DNA of 48,904 nucleotides from Eubacteriales bacterium (GCA_030526005.1 JAUNDP010000016.1:4103-53006); one strand, 5' to 3'. Positions 1 to 8,724 are shown, counted from the first letter of the stretch. A program made the numbers and translations. Notes: generated by a model from the sequence alone, not told the origin.

Positions 1-164
1 TCCAGATAATCTGGTGTAAAGTAGCGATATACTGCATATGCAATACCTGCAACCGCTGCTACTGCTCCAACTACTGCCAGAACCCAAACCACTTTATTTT
101 TCTTTTTGTTTTTCTCTTCATCTTTCTTTTGCAAAGCAGCTAAAAGCTCTTCAATTTTGTTCAT
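1..164 (-). CDS. Small single-pass membrane protein, N-terminal part (runs off window)
   Basis: The visible 54 residues start MNKIEELLAALQKKDEE, continue with a lysine-rich stretch, then one hydrophobic segment (about residues 26-46, VVWVLAVVGAVAAVAG) followed by YRYFTPDYL, where the window ends. A ribosome site (AAGGACG) precedes the ATG at 164. The arrangement, a short charged cytoplasmic helix followed by one membrane span, is typical of small hypothetical membrane proteins in Lachnospiraceae. I cannot assign a function. It lies 80 bp downstream of pcrA on the same strand and could be read from the same transcript. Confidence 0.6.
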   Translation of the reverse strand, partial: MNKIEELLAALQKKDEEKNKKKNKVVWVLAVVGAVAAVAGIAYAVYRYFTPDYL

Positions 165-244
165 TTTCACACGTCCTTTCTACATTTTCTTTTGTCTAGT
201 ATACCACTAACAAGCAATTTTTACTATTAAAAATTAATAAATTT

Positions 245-2467
245 TTATAGTTTCTTTAGTTTTGCAAATGCTGCGTACATTTTCTTTACGCCTGCCTTTT
301 CAAAATTCACAGTGACGGCGTAATCTCTTCCCCCGTCTTCAATTTTTTCTACCAGACCGACTCCGTATTTTATATGTTTTACCGTATCGCCTTCCTGATA
401 GCCCAGTTTGCTTTTCTCCTGTTTTTCCAGATTTTTCGGTATAAAGACTTTCTGCTCAAACGCCTGTCTTGCCTTCAGATATGCCGCCTGTTTCACCGTT
501 TCTTTTTCTTCTCTCGTCATCTGAACACGTTTTCTCTCTCCCCCGATTTCCATCAGTTCTTCTGGAATTTCTTTTAAAAATCTGGAAGGACGGCTGTACT
601 GTGTCTCCCCATGTACCATTCTCTGCTGAGCGCTCATCATCGTCAATTCCTGCATGGCTCTTGTAATCCCCACATAGCAAAGGCGACGCTCTTCTTCCAG
701 ATCTGTCGGGTCTTCTGACATGATTGTCATATAACTTGGGAACAGTCCTTCTTCCATTCCCGCTATGTAGACATATGGGAATTCCAGACCTTTTGCGCTG
801 TGCAGCGTCATCATCACCACATAATCGCTTTCCTCATCAAAATTGTCGATATCCGCCACAAGAGCTACTTCTTCCAGAAACTCAGACAGATTCGGATGTT
901 CCGCACTCTCATCGTATGATGCTGCTTTATTGATCAACTCATCCAAGTTTTCCAGTCTTGCCAGCGCCTCGTCGGTTCTTTCTGCACGCAATTCTTCCAG
1001 ATACCCCGTCTTGTCCAGAATATCTTCAATCAGCTCTTTCACAGATAAAATCTCTGCCTTGCTTCTCATTGACTGGATCAATGTGACAAATGCCACAATT
1101 TTTGAGGTGCCGCGTCCAAGTCCTGGAATTTGCTCTGCATAGCGCAGTGCATCATAAAAGCTCATTCCTTTTTCCTGCGCATATTCCTGTACTCTCAACA
1201 GCGTTGTCGCTCCGATTCCTCGTTTGGGCACATTAATAATTCTTCGGATTGCCAGATCATCTCTTCCATTTTCAATCGTTTTTAAATATGCTAAGATATC
1301 TTTGATTTCTTTTCGAGCATAAAAGTTGATGCCGCCGATAATCTTATATGGTATATTAGAATTCAAAAATTTTTCTTCAAATATACGAGACTGTGCATTT
1401 GTTCGATATAAAACAGCAAAATCTTTGTAGGCGGCGTTCTCACATTCCACTTTTCTTTTCACACACGCAGTCACATAATCTGCTTCTTCAAAACTGTTTA
1501 AGAATTGTTTATATTTTACCTTTTCTCCCACTTCATTCTGAGTCCACAGTTTTTTCTGTTTTCTGCCCACATTATTCTTAATCACTTCGTTTGCCACATT
1601 TAAAATGTTCTGTGTGGATCGATAATTTTGTTCCAGTTTAATTGTTTTTGTATCTGGAAATACTTTTTCAAAATTTAAAATATTCTGGATATTTGCCCCT
1701 CTGAACTTGTAGATCGACTGGTCGTCATCTCCAACTACACATAAGTTTTTATATTTTTGGGCAAGCAGGCTGACAAACTGAAACTGTGCCGTATTGGTAT
1801 CCTGATATTCATCAATCATTATGTAGCGGAAGCGTTCCTGGTAAGATTCCAGGATATCTGGATTTTTCTGCAGCAATTCAACTGCTTTCATCAAAAGATC
1901 ATCAAAATCAAGCGCATTATTTCGCATCAGCTCTTTTTGATATTCATAATATACCTGTGCCACTCTCTTTTTATAATAGTCTCCGCCTACTGTCTTTTCA
2001 TATTTTTCCGGCGTCAGCAGTTCATTTTTTGCACAGGAAATAGCCGCAAGAAAGCTTTTTTCTTTATACAGTTTTGTATCAATCTCCAGACGCTTAAAAA
2101 TTTCTTTCATAATGGATTTCTGGTCATCTGTATCATAGATCGTAAAACGATTTCCATATCCCAGTCGGTCAATATATCTTCTTAAGATGCGCACGCAAGT
2201 AGAATGAAACGTGGCAACCCAGATCTGCTCCGCGCCAAAGCCAACCAGCTTATTCACGCGTTCTCTCATTTCTCCTGCTGCCTTGTTTGTAAATGTAATT
2301 GCCATGATATTCCACGGATTTATATCTTTTTCTTCAATCAAATATGCGATTCTATGCGTCAGCACTCTTGTTTTTCCGGACCCGGCTCCTGCAAGAATTA
2401 AAAGAGGTCCCTCTGTGTGATAGACAGCTTCTTGCTGTCTATCGTTTAATGTGTCATATATACTCAT
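245..2467 (-). CDS. pcrA: ATP-dependent DNA helicase PcrA/UvrD (superfamily 1A)
   Basis: This is a 3'-to-5' DNA helicase for repair and for clearing stalled replication or transcription complexes. All SF1A motifs are visible: Walker A GAGSGKT at about residues 27-33, the motif II box IDEYQDT, the QSIYKFRGA box, the TLHSAKGLEFPYV box and the CYVGITRA arginine-finger box. The C-terminus carries the small GDTVKHIKYGVG domain that ends Gram-positive PcrA and contacts RNA polymerase in known members. At 740 residues it has the usual PcrA length. I start it at the ATG at 2467, behind AAAGGTG. An in-frame upstream extension of 22 codons has no ribosome site and a non-conserved sequence. A near-consensus promoter lies at 2505-2533. 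Confidence 0.95.
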   Translation of the reverse strand: MSIYDTLNDRQQEAVYHTEGPLLILAGAGSGKTRVLTHRIAYLIEEKDINPWNIMAITFTNKAAGEMRERVNKLVGFGAEQIWVATFHSTCVRILRRYIDRLGYGNRFTIYDTDDQKSIMKEIFKRLEIDTKLYKEKSFLAAISCAKNELLTPEKYEKTVGGDYYKKRVAQVYYEYQKELMRNNALDFDDLLMKAVELLQKNPDILESYQERFRYIMIDEYQDTNTAQFQFVSLLAQKYKNLCVVGDDDQSIYKFRGANIQNILNFEKVFPDTKTIKLEQNYRSTQNILNVANEVIKNNVGRKQKKLWTQNEVGEKVKYKQFLNSFEEADYVTACVKRKVECENAAYKDFAVLYRTNAQSRIFEEKFLNSNIPYKIIGGINFYARKEIKDILAYLKTIENGRDDLAIRRIINVPKRGIGATTLLRVQEYAQEKGMSFYDALRYAEQIPGLGRGTSKIVAFVTLIQSMRSKAEILSVKELIEDILDKTGYLEELRAERTDEALARLENLDELINKAASYDESAEHPNLSEFLEEVALVADIDNFDEESDYVVMMTLHSAKGLEFPYVYIAGMEEGLFPSYMTIMSEDPTDLEEERRLCYVGITRAMQELTMMSAQQRMVHGETQYSRPSRFLKEIPEELMEIGGERKRVQMTREEKETVKQAAYLKARQAFEQKVFIPKNLEKQEKSKLGYQEGDTVKHIKYGVGLVEKIEDGGRDYAVTVNFEKAGVKKMYAAFAKLKKL

Positions 2468-2504
2468 GTTTCTCACCTTTCTTTTCTCATTCACTGGAAT
2501 TTTA

Positions 2505-2533
2505 ATTATAGCGCAACTCCATCTTTCTGTCAC
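2505..2533 (-). promoter_or_regulatory. Promoter of pcrA
   Basis: On the minus strand GTGACA (2528-2533) and TATAAT (2505-2510) are separated by 17 bp. This puts the transcript start about 30 bases before the pcrA ATG. It diverges from the promoter at 2566-2594. Confidence 0.7.
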
Positions 2534-2565
2534 GCAAAAATCTCCTTTTTCCTGTCAAAAACCTC

Positions 2566-2594
2566 TTGTCATCTAGTATTAAAAACTATATAAT
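2566..2594 (+). promoter_or_regulatory. Promoter of the DUF1836 gene
   Basis: TTGTCA (2566-2571), a 17-bp spacer and TATAAT (2589-2594) form a strong vegetative-type promoter. The leader would be only about 15 nt, with the ribosome site at its very 5' end. Confidence 0.75.
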
Positions 2595-2614
2595 GTAATG
2601 AAGAGGTGATAAAA

Positions 2615-3223
2615 ATGAAAATAGATACACAAGATATGATATCCAGTATTCTGGACAGTATTTCCAGAATTGATTATATTAAGCCGGAAGAAATCCCAGG
2701 CATTGATTTGTATATGGATCAGGTCACAACTTTCATGGAAAAAAATTTAAAATCTTCAAAACGCTATGAGTCAGATAAAATTTTGACAAAAACCATGATC
2801 AACAATTATGCAAAAAATAATTTACTTCCTCCGCCATTGAAGAAAAAATATTCCAAAGAGCACGTTTTGCTTCTGATCTTTATCTATTATTTTAAGGGGA
2901 TTCTCTCTTTTAATGACATTCAGGCACTGCTTAATCCAATCACTGAGAAATATTTCCAGTCTGACAGTTCCTATCAGCTGGAGGATATCTATCGCGAAGT
3001 CTTCCGTCTGGAAAAAGATCAGGTTGAAAAGTTAAAAGAGGACTTGATGAAAGAATATAATATATCATGTTCTACTTTCTCTGATGCTCCGGAGGAAGAT
3101 CAAAAGATGCTGCACCATTTTGCTTTTATCTGTCTTCTCAGTTTTGATGTCTATGTCAAAAAACAGCTGATTGAAAAATTAATCGACTGTCAGGTTTCTT
3201 CCCAGGATCATCCAAAAAAATAA
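2615..3223 (+). CDS. DUF1836 domain protein (MerR-like putative regulator)
   Basis: The protein has 202 residues. The core (about residues 15-130) matches the DUF1836 family: a SKRYESDKILTKTMINNYAKNNLLPPP block that resembles a MerR-type helix-turn-helix and wing, followed by SKEHVLLLIFIYYFKGILSFNDIQALL. Members are thought to be transcription factors of unknown target. The start is the ATG at 2615 behind AAGAGGTG; the in-frame GTG at 2606 lies inside that ribosome site and is rejected. It is monocistronic, divergent from pcrA, and ends at a strong terminator shared with the convergent yerC-like gene. Confidence 0.85.
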   Translation: MKIDTQDMISSILDSISRIDYIKPEEIPGIDLYMDQVTTFMEKNLKSSKRYESDKILTKTMINNYAKNNLLPPPLKKKYSKEHVLLLIFIYYFKGILSFNDIQALLNPITEKYFQSDSSYQLEDIYREVFRLEKDQVEKLKEDLMKEYNISCSTFSDAPEEDQKMLHHFAFICLLSFDVYVKKQLIEKLIDCQVSSQDHPKK

Positions 3224-3245
3224 GTATTCTTTTATAATGAAAACA

Positions 3246-3308
3246 TCGAAAGATTGCCGTACAAATCAGAATTGTTTCTGCATCTGTCCGGCAATCTTTC
3301 GACATTTT
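3246..3308. terminator. Bidirectional intrinsic terminator
   Basis: A perfect 14-bp stem (3246-3259 with 3289-3302) encloses a 29-nt loop. It is followed by CATTTTTT on the plus strand and by TGTTTTC on the minus strand. It separates the convergent DUF1836 and YerC-like genes. Confidence 0.8.
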
Positions 3309-3349
3309 TTATCCCCCATTATTTTCTCAATCTTGCGTATTTTATTTCA

Positions 3350-3655
3350 TTATTTTTTCTCTTCGTTCTTGTCTTCCAGTCTGTTGAATACCATTTCATA
3401 TCCATCATTTCCATAATTTAAGGAACGGTTCACACGGCTGATTGTGGCAGTAGACGCCCCCGTCTTTTCTGCAATCTCTAAATAGGTCTTACGTTCTCTC
3501 AGCATTTTTGCCACTTCAAAACGCTGAGATAAGGATAACAGCTCATTGACTGTACATACGTCTTCAAAAAATAAATAGCACTCCTCTTTGTTCTTTAAAT
3601 TTAAAATCGCTTCAAACAAATTATCTACTGCTTCTGTTCTTATTTTTTTACTCAT
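3350..3655 (-). CDS. YerC/YecD family TrpR-related transcriptional regulator
   Basis: This 101-residue protein matches the TrpR-like YerC/YecD family of Firmicutes. It has an N-terminal helical part (FEAILNLKNKEECYLFFEDVCT), the conserved block NELLSLSQRFEVAKMLRERKTY, then a helix-turn-helix (LEIAEKTGASTATISRVNRSL) and the tail NYGNDGYEMVF. Homologues bind DNA, but the ligand is not known and the trp repressor pocket is not conserved. A purine-rich ribosome site precedes the ATG. It may form a two-gene unit with the PHP phosphatase gene upstream (76-bp gap). Confidence 0.9.
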   Translation of the reverse strand: MSKKIRTEAVDNLFEAILNLKNKEECYLFFEDVCTVNELLSLSQRFEVAKMLRERKTYLEIAEKTGASTATISRVNRSLNYGNDGYEMVFNRLEDKNEEKK

Positions 3656-3731
3656 TTCTCTGCCTTTCTGCTTTCATTTTATATCTGTATTTTATCACAT
3701 TAAAGATGCGCTGTAAAGAAATTTACTTATT

Positions 3732-4451
3732 TTATCTTTTATAATAATTCAGATATTTTTTTATTTCCTCCACAGAGCGGTTTACAATTAATTCTTCTGG
3801 AAAATCAACTGCTTTGAGCACAGAATCACAGTAACAGTGATTTCCTATATCATCCATCCAATGTGCATCGCTGTTTATGACAATCGGAACCTTATATTCT
3901 TTACACAATTTCAGCATTTCAAGATCATTTGGAAGCGGATTCTCTCTTCCTCCTTCCGGATTCAATGAATTATTATTTAATTCCAAAAGCACATGATATT
4001 CTTTTGCTCCTTTTACAAGCGCTTCATAGTCAATCGGATATCTGCTGTCATCCGGATGACCGATGACATTAACATATGGATTCTCCATCGCCTTTAAATA
4101 TGCTCTCGTATTTTCTTCCTTTGTTCCCGGTTTCAGACATGGTATATGAAGACTTGCAATAACAAGATCCATTTTCTTTAGAATTCCTTCCCGCAGATCC
4201 AGTTTCCCGTTATAGTTCACGATATTAACTTCTGTCCCAAATAAAACGGTGATTCCATACATGGAACGCTTTAATATTTTCAGATTTAAAAAATAAAATT
4301 CATGGCAAGTCCCCGGCATCGCAGGCGCATGTTCTGTAATTCCAAGCAGTTCCATCCCTTTTTCTGATGCTGCTTTCGCCATTTCTGTAATTGTATTGTA
4401 CGCATGACCGCTTGCCAGAGTATGTGTATGGATATCTAATACATTTTTCAA
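3732..4451 (-). CDS. PHP-domain phosphatase, YcdX type
   Basis: This 239-residue PHP-superfamily metal-dependent phosphoesterase shows the expected metal ligands: DIHTHT (about residues 6-11), TEHAP (38-42), the Glu of GTEVN, a conserved SLHIP, a GHPD box and NSDAHW near residue 193. YcdX-type members hydrolyse small phosphate esters; the physiological substrate is not known. The only start with a good ribosome site is TTG at 4451 (AAGGAG with 6-7 nt spacing), giving MKNVLDIHTHT. No ATG lies nearby in frame. Confidence 0.85.
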   Translation of the reverse strand: MKNVLDIHTHTLASGHAYNTITEMAKAASEKGMELLGITEHAPAMPGTCHEFYFLNLKILKRSMYGITVLFGTEVNIVNYNGKLDLREGILKKMDLVIASLHIPCLKPGTKEENTRAYLKAMENPYVNVIGHPDDSRYPIDYEALVKGAKEYHVLLELNNNSLNPEGGRENPLPNDLEMLKLCKEYKVPIVINSDAHWMDDIGNHCYCDSVLKAVDFPEELIVNRSVEEIKKYLNYYKR

Positions 4452-4798
4452 ATTAATCTCCTTCTTTCTGTCTCACCTATCCTTGTCGGATGCTCTGCGA
4501 TAGACGCCGAATTTTTATCCGTAATGTGAGAGCGCCTTAAATTTTAAAAATATTTTTTGAGCTTTCTTTTTTATTATATCACAAAATACTTCCGATCACC
4601 ATTTTTGTCCGCTTTCTATTTTTTTATCATTTCAGCTTTCAGAGACTATGGTTTCTGTCAGCCAATGTTGTTCACTTATCAAGAAAATCTCCTTCTAAAA
4701 ATCTCATCTTTTGATAATTCCTTATATTTTGCTGGCAATCTTCCTCTTAATTTGGTATAATTCGTTTGTAATAACCTATATTGAACGGAGGATAAACA
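4452..4798. other. Intergenic region between divergent PHP and ferredoxin genes
   Basis: This 347-bp AT-rich stretch holds no convincing gene. Its left end carries the TTG-start ribosome site of the PHP gene and its right end an extended -10 promoter for the ferredoxin. A 67-codon plus-strand frame inside it has no ribosome site and a low-complexity hydrophobic translation, so I do not call it. Confidence 0.6.
4753..4761 (+). promoter_or_regulatory. Extended -10 promoter of the ferredoxin gene
   Basis: TGGTATAAT at 4753-4761 gives an extended -10 element. There is no good -35 at 17 bp; a TTGCTG lies 21 bp upstream. The transcript would begin about 30 bases before the ferredoxin ATG. Confidence 0.55.
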
Positions 4799-5188
4799 AT
4801 GAAAAAATTAGTACTTACAGACAAAACAGCATGTAAAGCTTGCCTGGCATGTGTAGATGCCTGCTCCAACGCATTTTACAAAGAATTCGATCCTGATAAA
4901 TCCTGCATCCGCATCAACGCAAAAGAAGATGGAAGTCCAAAACCTGCTCTGTGTCTCCAGTGCGGAAAATGTGCAAAAGTCTGTGAAGCTGGCGCAATCA
5001 CACAGAATGCAAAAGGCGTTTACATGATCAACAAGAAAAAATGTACACACTGCGGAAAATGTGTGGAAGTCTGTCCAACAGGTGTTATGGTAAAAGTATC
5101 TGAGGAAGCAGCTCCTTCTAAATGTATTGCCTGCGGTATCTGTGCAAAAGCTTGTCCAATGGGCATTCTGGAAATCAAAGAATCATAA
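4799..5188 (+). CDS. Four-cluster [4Fe-4S] ferredoxin-type protein
   Basis: This 129-residue soluble iron-sulfur protein has four CxxCxxCxxxC motifs in a row: CKACLACVDAC (from residue 12), CLQCGKCAKVC, CTHCGKCVEVC and CIACGICAKAC, the last two followed by Pro. Its probable role is cytoplasmic electron transfer, as either a free ferredoxin or a subunit of an oxidoreductase. There is no partner enzyme next to it, so the redox partner cannot be named. The ribosome site GGAGG precedes the ATG with good spacing. It is monocistronic, between an extended -10 promoter and a strong terminator. HycB-type subunits have the same motif pattern but are longer. Confidence 0.9.
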   Translation: MKKLVLTDKTACKACLACVDACSNAFYKEFDPDKSCIRINAKEDGSPKPALCLQCGKCAKVCEAGAITQNAKGVYMINKKKCTHCGKCVEVCPTGVMVKVSEEAAPSKCIACGICAKACPMGILEIKES

Positions 5189-5258
5189 TTTTTAATTTTG
5201 ACCAGAAAAAGAGACGCCTCTTTTAAAAATATGTCAAAAGAAAATGTTGTAAAAAATG

Positions 5259-5306
5259 AAAATCGCTATGTAAATGATCAGCCGTTTACATAGCGATTTT
5301 TGTTTT
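5259..5306 (+). terminator. Intrinsic terminator after the ferredoxin gene
   Basis: A perfect 16-bp stem (5259-5274 with 5285-5300) with a 10-nt loop runs into TTTTTGTTTT. A weaker AT-rich hairpin (about 5207-5224) lies just before it. Confidence 0.85.
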
Positions 5307-5410
5307 GATTATTAAAAAGACATCTGCACTCTTTTCTTTCTGTTTCGTATAATAATAGTATCGAATCAAGAGAACTTTTTTCTCGCTTATAAGAAAGGAT
5401 GAAAGATTGC

Positions 5411-6412
5411 ATGAAGAAAAAAATCGGTATTTTACTTCTCGCCTCGCTGTTTCTCTTTTCAGGCTCTGCTGCGCTTGCCTCTGAATCTGAAGAGAAGCTT
5501 ACTCCTGTCACTCTGAACGAAGTTGCTCACTCTATTTTCTATGCCCCGCAATATGCCGCAATCGAGCTGGGATATTTTGAAGAAGAAGGTCTGGATCTGG
5601 AACTTGTGACCGGATATGGAGCTGACAAAACGATGACTGCTGTTTTATCCGGAAATGCTGATATCGGATTTATGGGAGCGGAATCTTCTGTCTATGCTTA
5701 CAATCAGGGGGCTGATGATTATGTAGTCAATTTTGCCCAGCTGACACAGAGGGCTGGAAATTTTATTGTTGCCAGAAATCCAATGCCTGATTTTAAATGG
5801 GAGGATTTAAAAGGGAAAAATATTCTGGGTGGTCGAAAAGGCGGTATGCCACAGATGGTATTTGAATATATTCTGAAAAAACATGATATCGACCCTTTAT
5901 ACGATCTTTCGATTGATCAAAGTATTGATTTTGGTTCTACTGCCACTGCTTTTTCCGGTGGAAAAGGAGACTTTACGGTAGAGTTTGAACCGTCTGCCAC
6001 TGCCTTAGAGCAGGAAGGCGTCGGATATGTCGTCGCATCATGCGGCGTAGAGTCCGGATACGTTCCATATACCGCATACAGTGCAAAGCGCAGTTATCTG
6101 GAAGATCATCCTGACATTATTCAACGCTTTACAAATGCTCTCCAAAAGGGTATGGACTATGTCAACACGCATTCCCCTCGTCAGATTGCCACTGTCATTC
6201 AAAAACAGTTCCCTGAAAATGATCTGGAGACAATTATCACAATCGTGACACGATATAAAGAACAGGATACCTGGAAGGAAAATCTTATTTTTGAAGAAGA
6301 CAGCTTTTTGCTGCTTCAGGAAATTTTAAAAAGCGCCGGTGAGCTGGATGAGATGGTTTCCTACGACGCGCTCATCTCAACACAGTTTGCTGAAAATGCT
6401 CTGAAAAATTAA
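5411..6412 (+). CDS. NMT1/THI5-like ABC transporter substrate-binding protein (orphan)
   Basis: This 333-residue exported binding protein has a signal peptide (KKKIGILLLASLFLFSGSAALAS) with no lipobox cysteine. The mature part is NMT1/SsuA-like: the HSIFYAPQYAAIELGYFEEEG opening, a GADKTMTAVLSGNADIGFMG ligand-pocket block, and LKGKNILGGRKGGMP. Family members bind thiamine precursors, taurine/sulfonates, nitrate or aromatic compounds; the ligand cannot be read from sequence. No permease or ATPase gene lies beside it, since the next gene is convergent. The start is uncertain: the ATG at 5399 abuts AAGAAAGG, and the ATG at 5411 sits 12 nt from it, giving a cleaner signal peptide. A TATAAT at 5348-5353 is the likely -10. 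Confidence 0.85.
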   Translation: MKKKIGILLLASLFLFSGSAALASESEEKLTPVTLNEVAHSIFYAPQYAAIELGYFEEEGLDLELVTGYGADKTMTAVLSGNADIGFMGAESSVYAYNQGADDYVVNFAQLTQRAGNFIVARNPMPDFKWEDLKGKNILGGRKGGMPQMVFEYILKKHDIDPLYDLSIDQSIDFGSTATAFSGGKGDFTVEFEPSATALEQEGVGYVVASCGVESGYVPYTAYSAKRSYLEDHPDIIQRFTNALQKGMDYVNTHSPRQIATVIQKQFPENDLETIITIVTRYKEQDTWKENLIFEEDSFLLLQEILKSAGELDEMVSYDALISTQFAENALKN

Positions 6413-6429
6413 TTTTTTTCTATTTCAAT

Positions 6430-6555
6430 GAAATCAATTTTTTCTTGCTCAGCCCCCATTGATCTGTTGATCTTAAACTGCCTGTCATCTAAAGATAATG
6501 GGCTTATAAAGGCCGACGCCCTTATAAAATTATCTGAGCAAGAAAAAATGATTTC
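6430..6555. repeat. Large imperfect inverted repeat between convergent genes
   Basis: Arms 6430-6452 and 6534-6555 (23 and 22 nt) are complementary except for one extra A. They enclose 81 nt that contain further self-complementary parts (around 6499-6530, with two TTATAA copies flanking GG/CC). The right arm is followed by a T-rich run on the plus strand. It can act as a two-way terminator for the binding-protein and kinase genes, but is longer than needed for that. A miniature inverted-repeat element or a structured RNA is possible. Confidence 0.6.
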
Positions 6556-6577
6556 TTTTTCTTCTGTTTTTCCATTT

Positions 6578-7996
6578 CTATGCCGCTGGAATTCGAATCC
6601 AAAATTCTGCTCCATTTTCTGTATTGTTGACTCCGCATTGTCCATTATGAGCCTGAACGATATCTTTTACAATATAAAGTCCAAGCCCTACTCTGCTTTC
6701 ATTTCCCGTCTGTCTCTCCAGCTGAATAAACTTTTCCCATATTTTTTCTTTCTCCGTTACTTTTTCTCCTTCATTGTAAACAGAAAGATACAGATCTTCT
6801 CCTTCTTTTCTGAGAGAAAGTTTTACTTCTTTTCCTGTTTTTGTATGATTGTACGCATTCATCATATAATTTCCGACTGCCTGTTCTATCTGCCCTGTAT
6901 CTGCTTTTGCATAACATTTCGATTCAATCTGCGAGACCACTTTAATTTTTTTAGTTGAAAACCATGCTTCATATTTTGGAATTAGATTCCATATCAGTTT
7001 TGAAATATCCTGACGCTCCATCTCCTGCTGTTTTCTCTTATTTTCCAAAAAAGAATTTCCCAAAAGCTGACTGAGCATATGACTCATCTTTTCAATTTCT
7101 TCCATGATGGATTCATAATAATATTCCTTTTTTGACTCATCATATTGGAGCATCTGTACCTGACTTGAAATAATTGCAAGGGGAGTCTTCAGTTCATGCG
7201 TTACATTCGTCACAAATGTTTTTCTCATATCTTCAAACTGAGCCATGTCTCTGTTTTTCTTCATCAGGAGATAATTATAGTTGCTCAGTTCATTCATGTC
7301 TTTCTGAATTTTCTCCGCCATATGATTAATATTGCACGCCAGGCACCCCAGCTCATCTTCCGATACTGGTACCTTTACCCGCACTGAAAAATCATTTTCT
7401 GCAATTTTTTTTGTGACGCGGTTCATTTCTTCAATCGGTTTTACAATTCTGACGGATGCAATATAGGCAAAAATACCGCCCAGAACAATCAGAATCAGCA
7501 ATACATATGCCAGAAAATGGCTGGCATATGCCACGCTTTTGCGAATAATATCCGTATCTTCATAAATGTATACATAATAGGTTTTTCCTTTCTGCTGCAT
7601 TTTTCCCCTGAGGATAATTTTCGTTCCGGTCTCTTCTTCATCTAATTCTGCTTTTGCATCTTCCCTGTACATTTCCATCTCTTTTTTCATCTTATTGCGC
7701 ATAATCCGTTCTTTCGTCTTACTGCCGGAAACGTATACAGTTTGAAACGACTCGTCACAGATCATCACAAAAAAGCTTTCTGCCTCATATTTTTTGAAAA
7801 AAGAATGTTCTTCCAGAAGTTCATCCTCCATCTCCATCGTCTGCAAAGTCTGAAAGGCTTCATTCATTACTTTTTTCTTTTTCGCTACATACAGATCTTC
7901 AGCGAAAAAATAGTAAGTCAGGCTTGTTCCTCCCACAACCAACAATAAAAAAATGCAAAAAGAAATCACCGCTTTATTTCGCAGTTTCTTAAACAT
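6578..7996 (-). CDS. Sensor histidine kinase (HAMP-HisKA-HATPase)
   Basis: This 472-residue membrane sensor kinase has TM1 at about residues 7-30, an extracellular sensing domain (about 32-155), TM2 (about 158-180), then HAMP with the IVKPIEEMN linker, and HisKA with VTHELKTPLA (phospho-acceptor His about 267). The ATPase domain has the N box (NYMMNAYNHT), a degenerate D box and GLGLYIVKDIV. The start is the ATG at 7996 behind GAGGTGGG, overlapping the end of the response-regulator gene by 8 nt, so the two are translationally coupled. The signal is not evident; no target operon is adjacent. Confidence 0.93.
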   Translation of the reverse strand: MFKKLRNKAVISFCIFLLLVVGGTSLTYYFFAEDLYVAKKKKVMNEAFQTLQTMEMEDELLEEHSFFKKYEAESFFVMICDESFQTVYVSGSKTKERIMRNKMKKEMEMYREDAKAELDEEETGTKIILRGKMQQKGKTYYVYIYEDTDIIRKSVAYASHFLAYVLLILIVLGGIFAYIASVRIVKPIEEMNRVTKKIAENDFSVRVKVPVSEDELGCLACNINHMAEKIQKDMNELSNYNYLLMKKNRDMAQFEDMRKTFVTNVTHELKTPLAIISSQVQMLQYDESKKEYYYESIMEEIEKMSHMLSQLLGNSFLENKRKQQEMERQDISKLIWNLIPKYEAWFSTKKIKVVSQIESKCYAKADTGQIEQAVGNYMMNAYNHTKTGKEVKLSLRKEGEDLYLSVYNEGEKVTEKEKIWEKFIQLERQTGNESRVGLGLYIVKDIVQAHNGQCGVNNTENGAEFWIRIPAA

Positions 7997-8678
7997 ATCC
8001 CACCTCAAATCGATATCCTACTCCATAAACAGACTGAATATATGGCGCACGTTCTGTCATTTTCTTTCTCAGTTGTTTCACAACCGTGTCCACTGTCCGT
8101 ATGTCTCCACTATAGTCAAATCCCCAAACTGCATTTAAAATAGACTCTCTTGACAGAACAATATTTTCATTCTCGATAAAATACAGCAACAAATCATATT
8201 CTTTCGGAGTCATCACTAAAAGTTCTCCATCCAGATATACTTTCCGATACTCTTTTTCAATCTGGATTTTTCCCCGCTCGATTTTTTCTCCTCTTTTCCT
8301 GTTGTTCCGTCTGAGCAGCGCCTCCATATGAGCTCTCAGAACTTTCAGCAGAAACGGCTTTGTGATATAATTGTCTGCTCCATTTTCCAATCCTTCCAGC
8401 TGTTCCTCCTCGGATTCTCTGGCTGTAAGCATAATAATCGGTACATCAGAATACTCTCGAATCTGTTTTAAAACATCATATCCGTCTACTTTTGGAAGCA
8501 TTCCGTCAAGCAAAATCAAGTCTATTTTCTGATTATTTGAAAAATAAATATCAAGCGCCTCCTGACCGTCTCTCGCTTCCATCACGTCAAATCCTGTTGC
8601 CTGCAAAAAATCTTCCAATGTCCTTCGCAGCTTTTCATCATCTTCCACCAATAAAATGATATACTTTTCTTTTTCCAT
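7989..8678 (-). CDS. OmpR/PhoB-family response regulator
   Basis: This 229-residue regulator has a receiver domain with the acidic pair at residues 13-14, phospho-acceptor Asp58 (LILLDGMLP) and Lys107 (ITKPF). A winged-helix DNA-binding domain follows, with TPKEYDLLLYFIEN and VDTVVKQLRKKM as recognition region, ending in YGVGYRFEV. It is the partner of the overlapping kinase gene downstream. The pair makes a standard regulator-then-kinase operon. Confidence 0.95.
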   Translation of the reverse strand: MEKEKYIILLVEDDEKLRRTLEDFLQATGFDVMEARDGQEALDIYFSNNQKIDLILLDGMLPKVDGYDVLKQIREYSDVPIIMLTARESEEEQLEGLENGADNYITKPFLLKVLRAHMEALLRRNNRKRGEKIERGKIQIEKEYRKVYLDGELLVMTPKEYDLLLYFIENENIVLSRESILNAVWGFDYSGDIRTVDTVVKQLRKKMTERAPYIQSVYGVGYRFEVGYV

Positions 8679-8724
8679 ACTTTATTGTTCTCCAATTTTC
8701 TTCCATCTGATAAGACTCTGTCCA

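Noticed and set aside
1757-2185. 142-codon plus-strand frame inside pcrA
   Set aside because: It is antisense to conserved helicase motifs and has no ribosome site.
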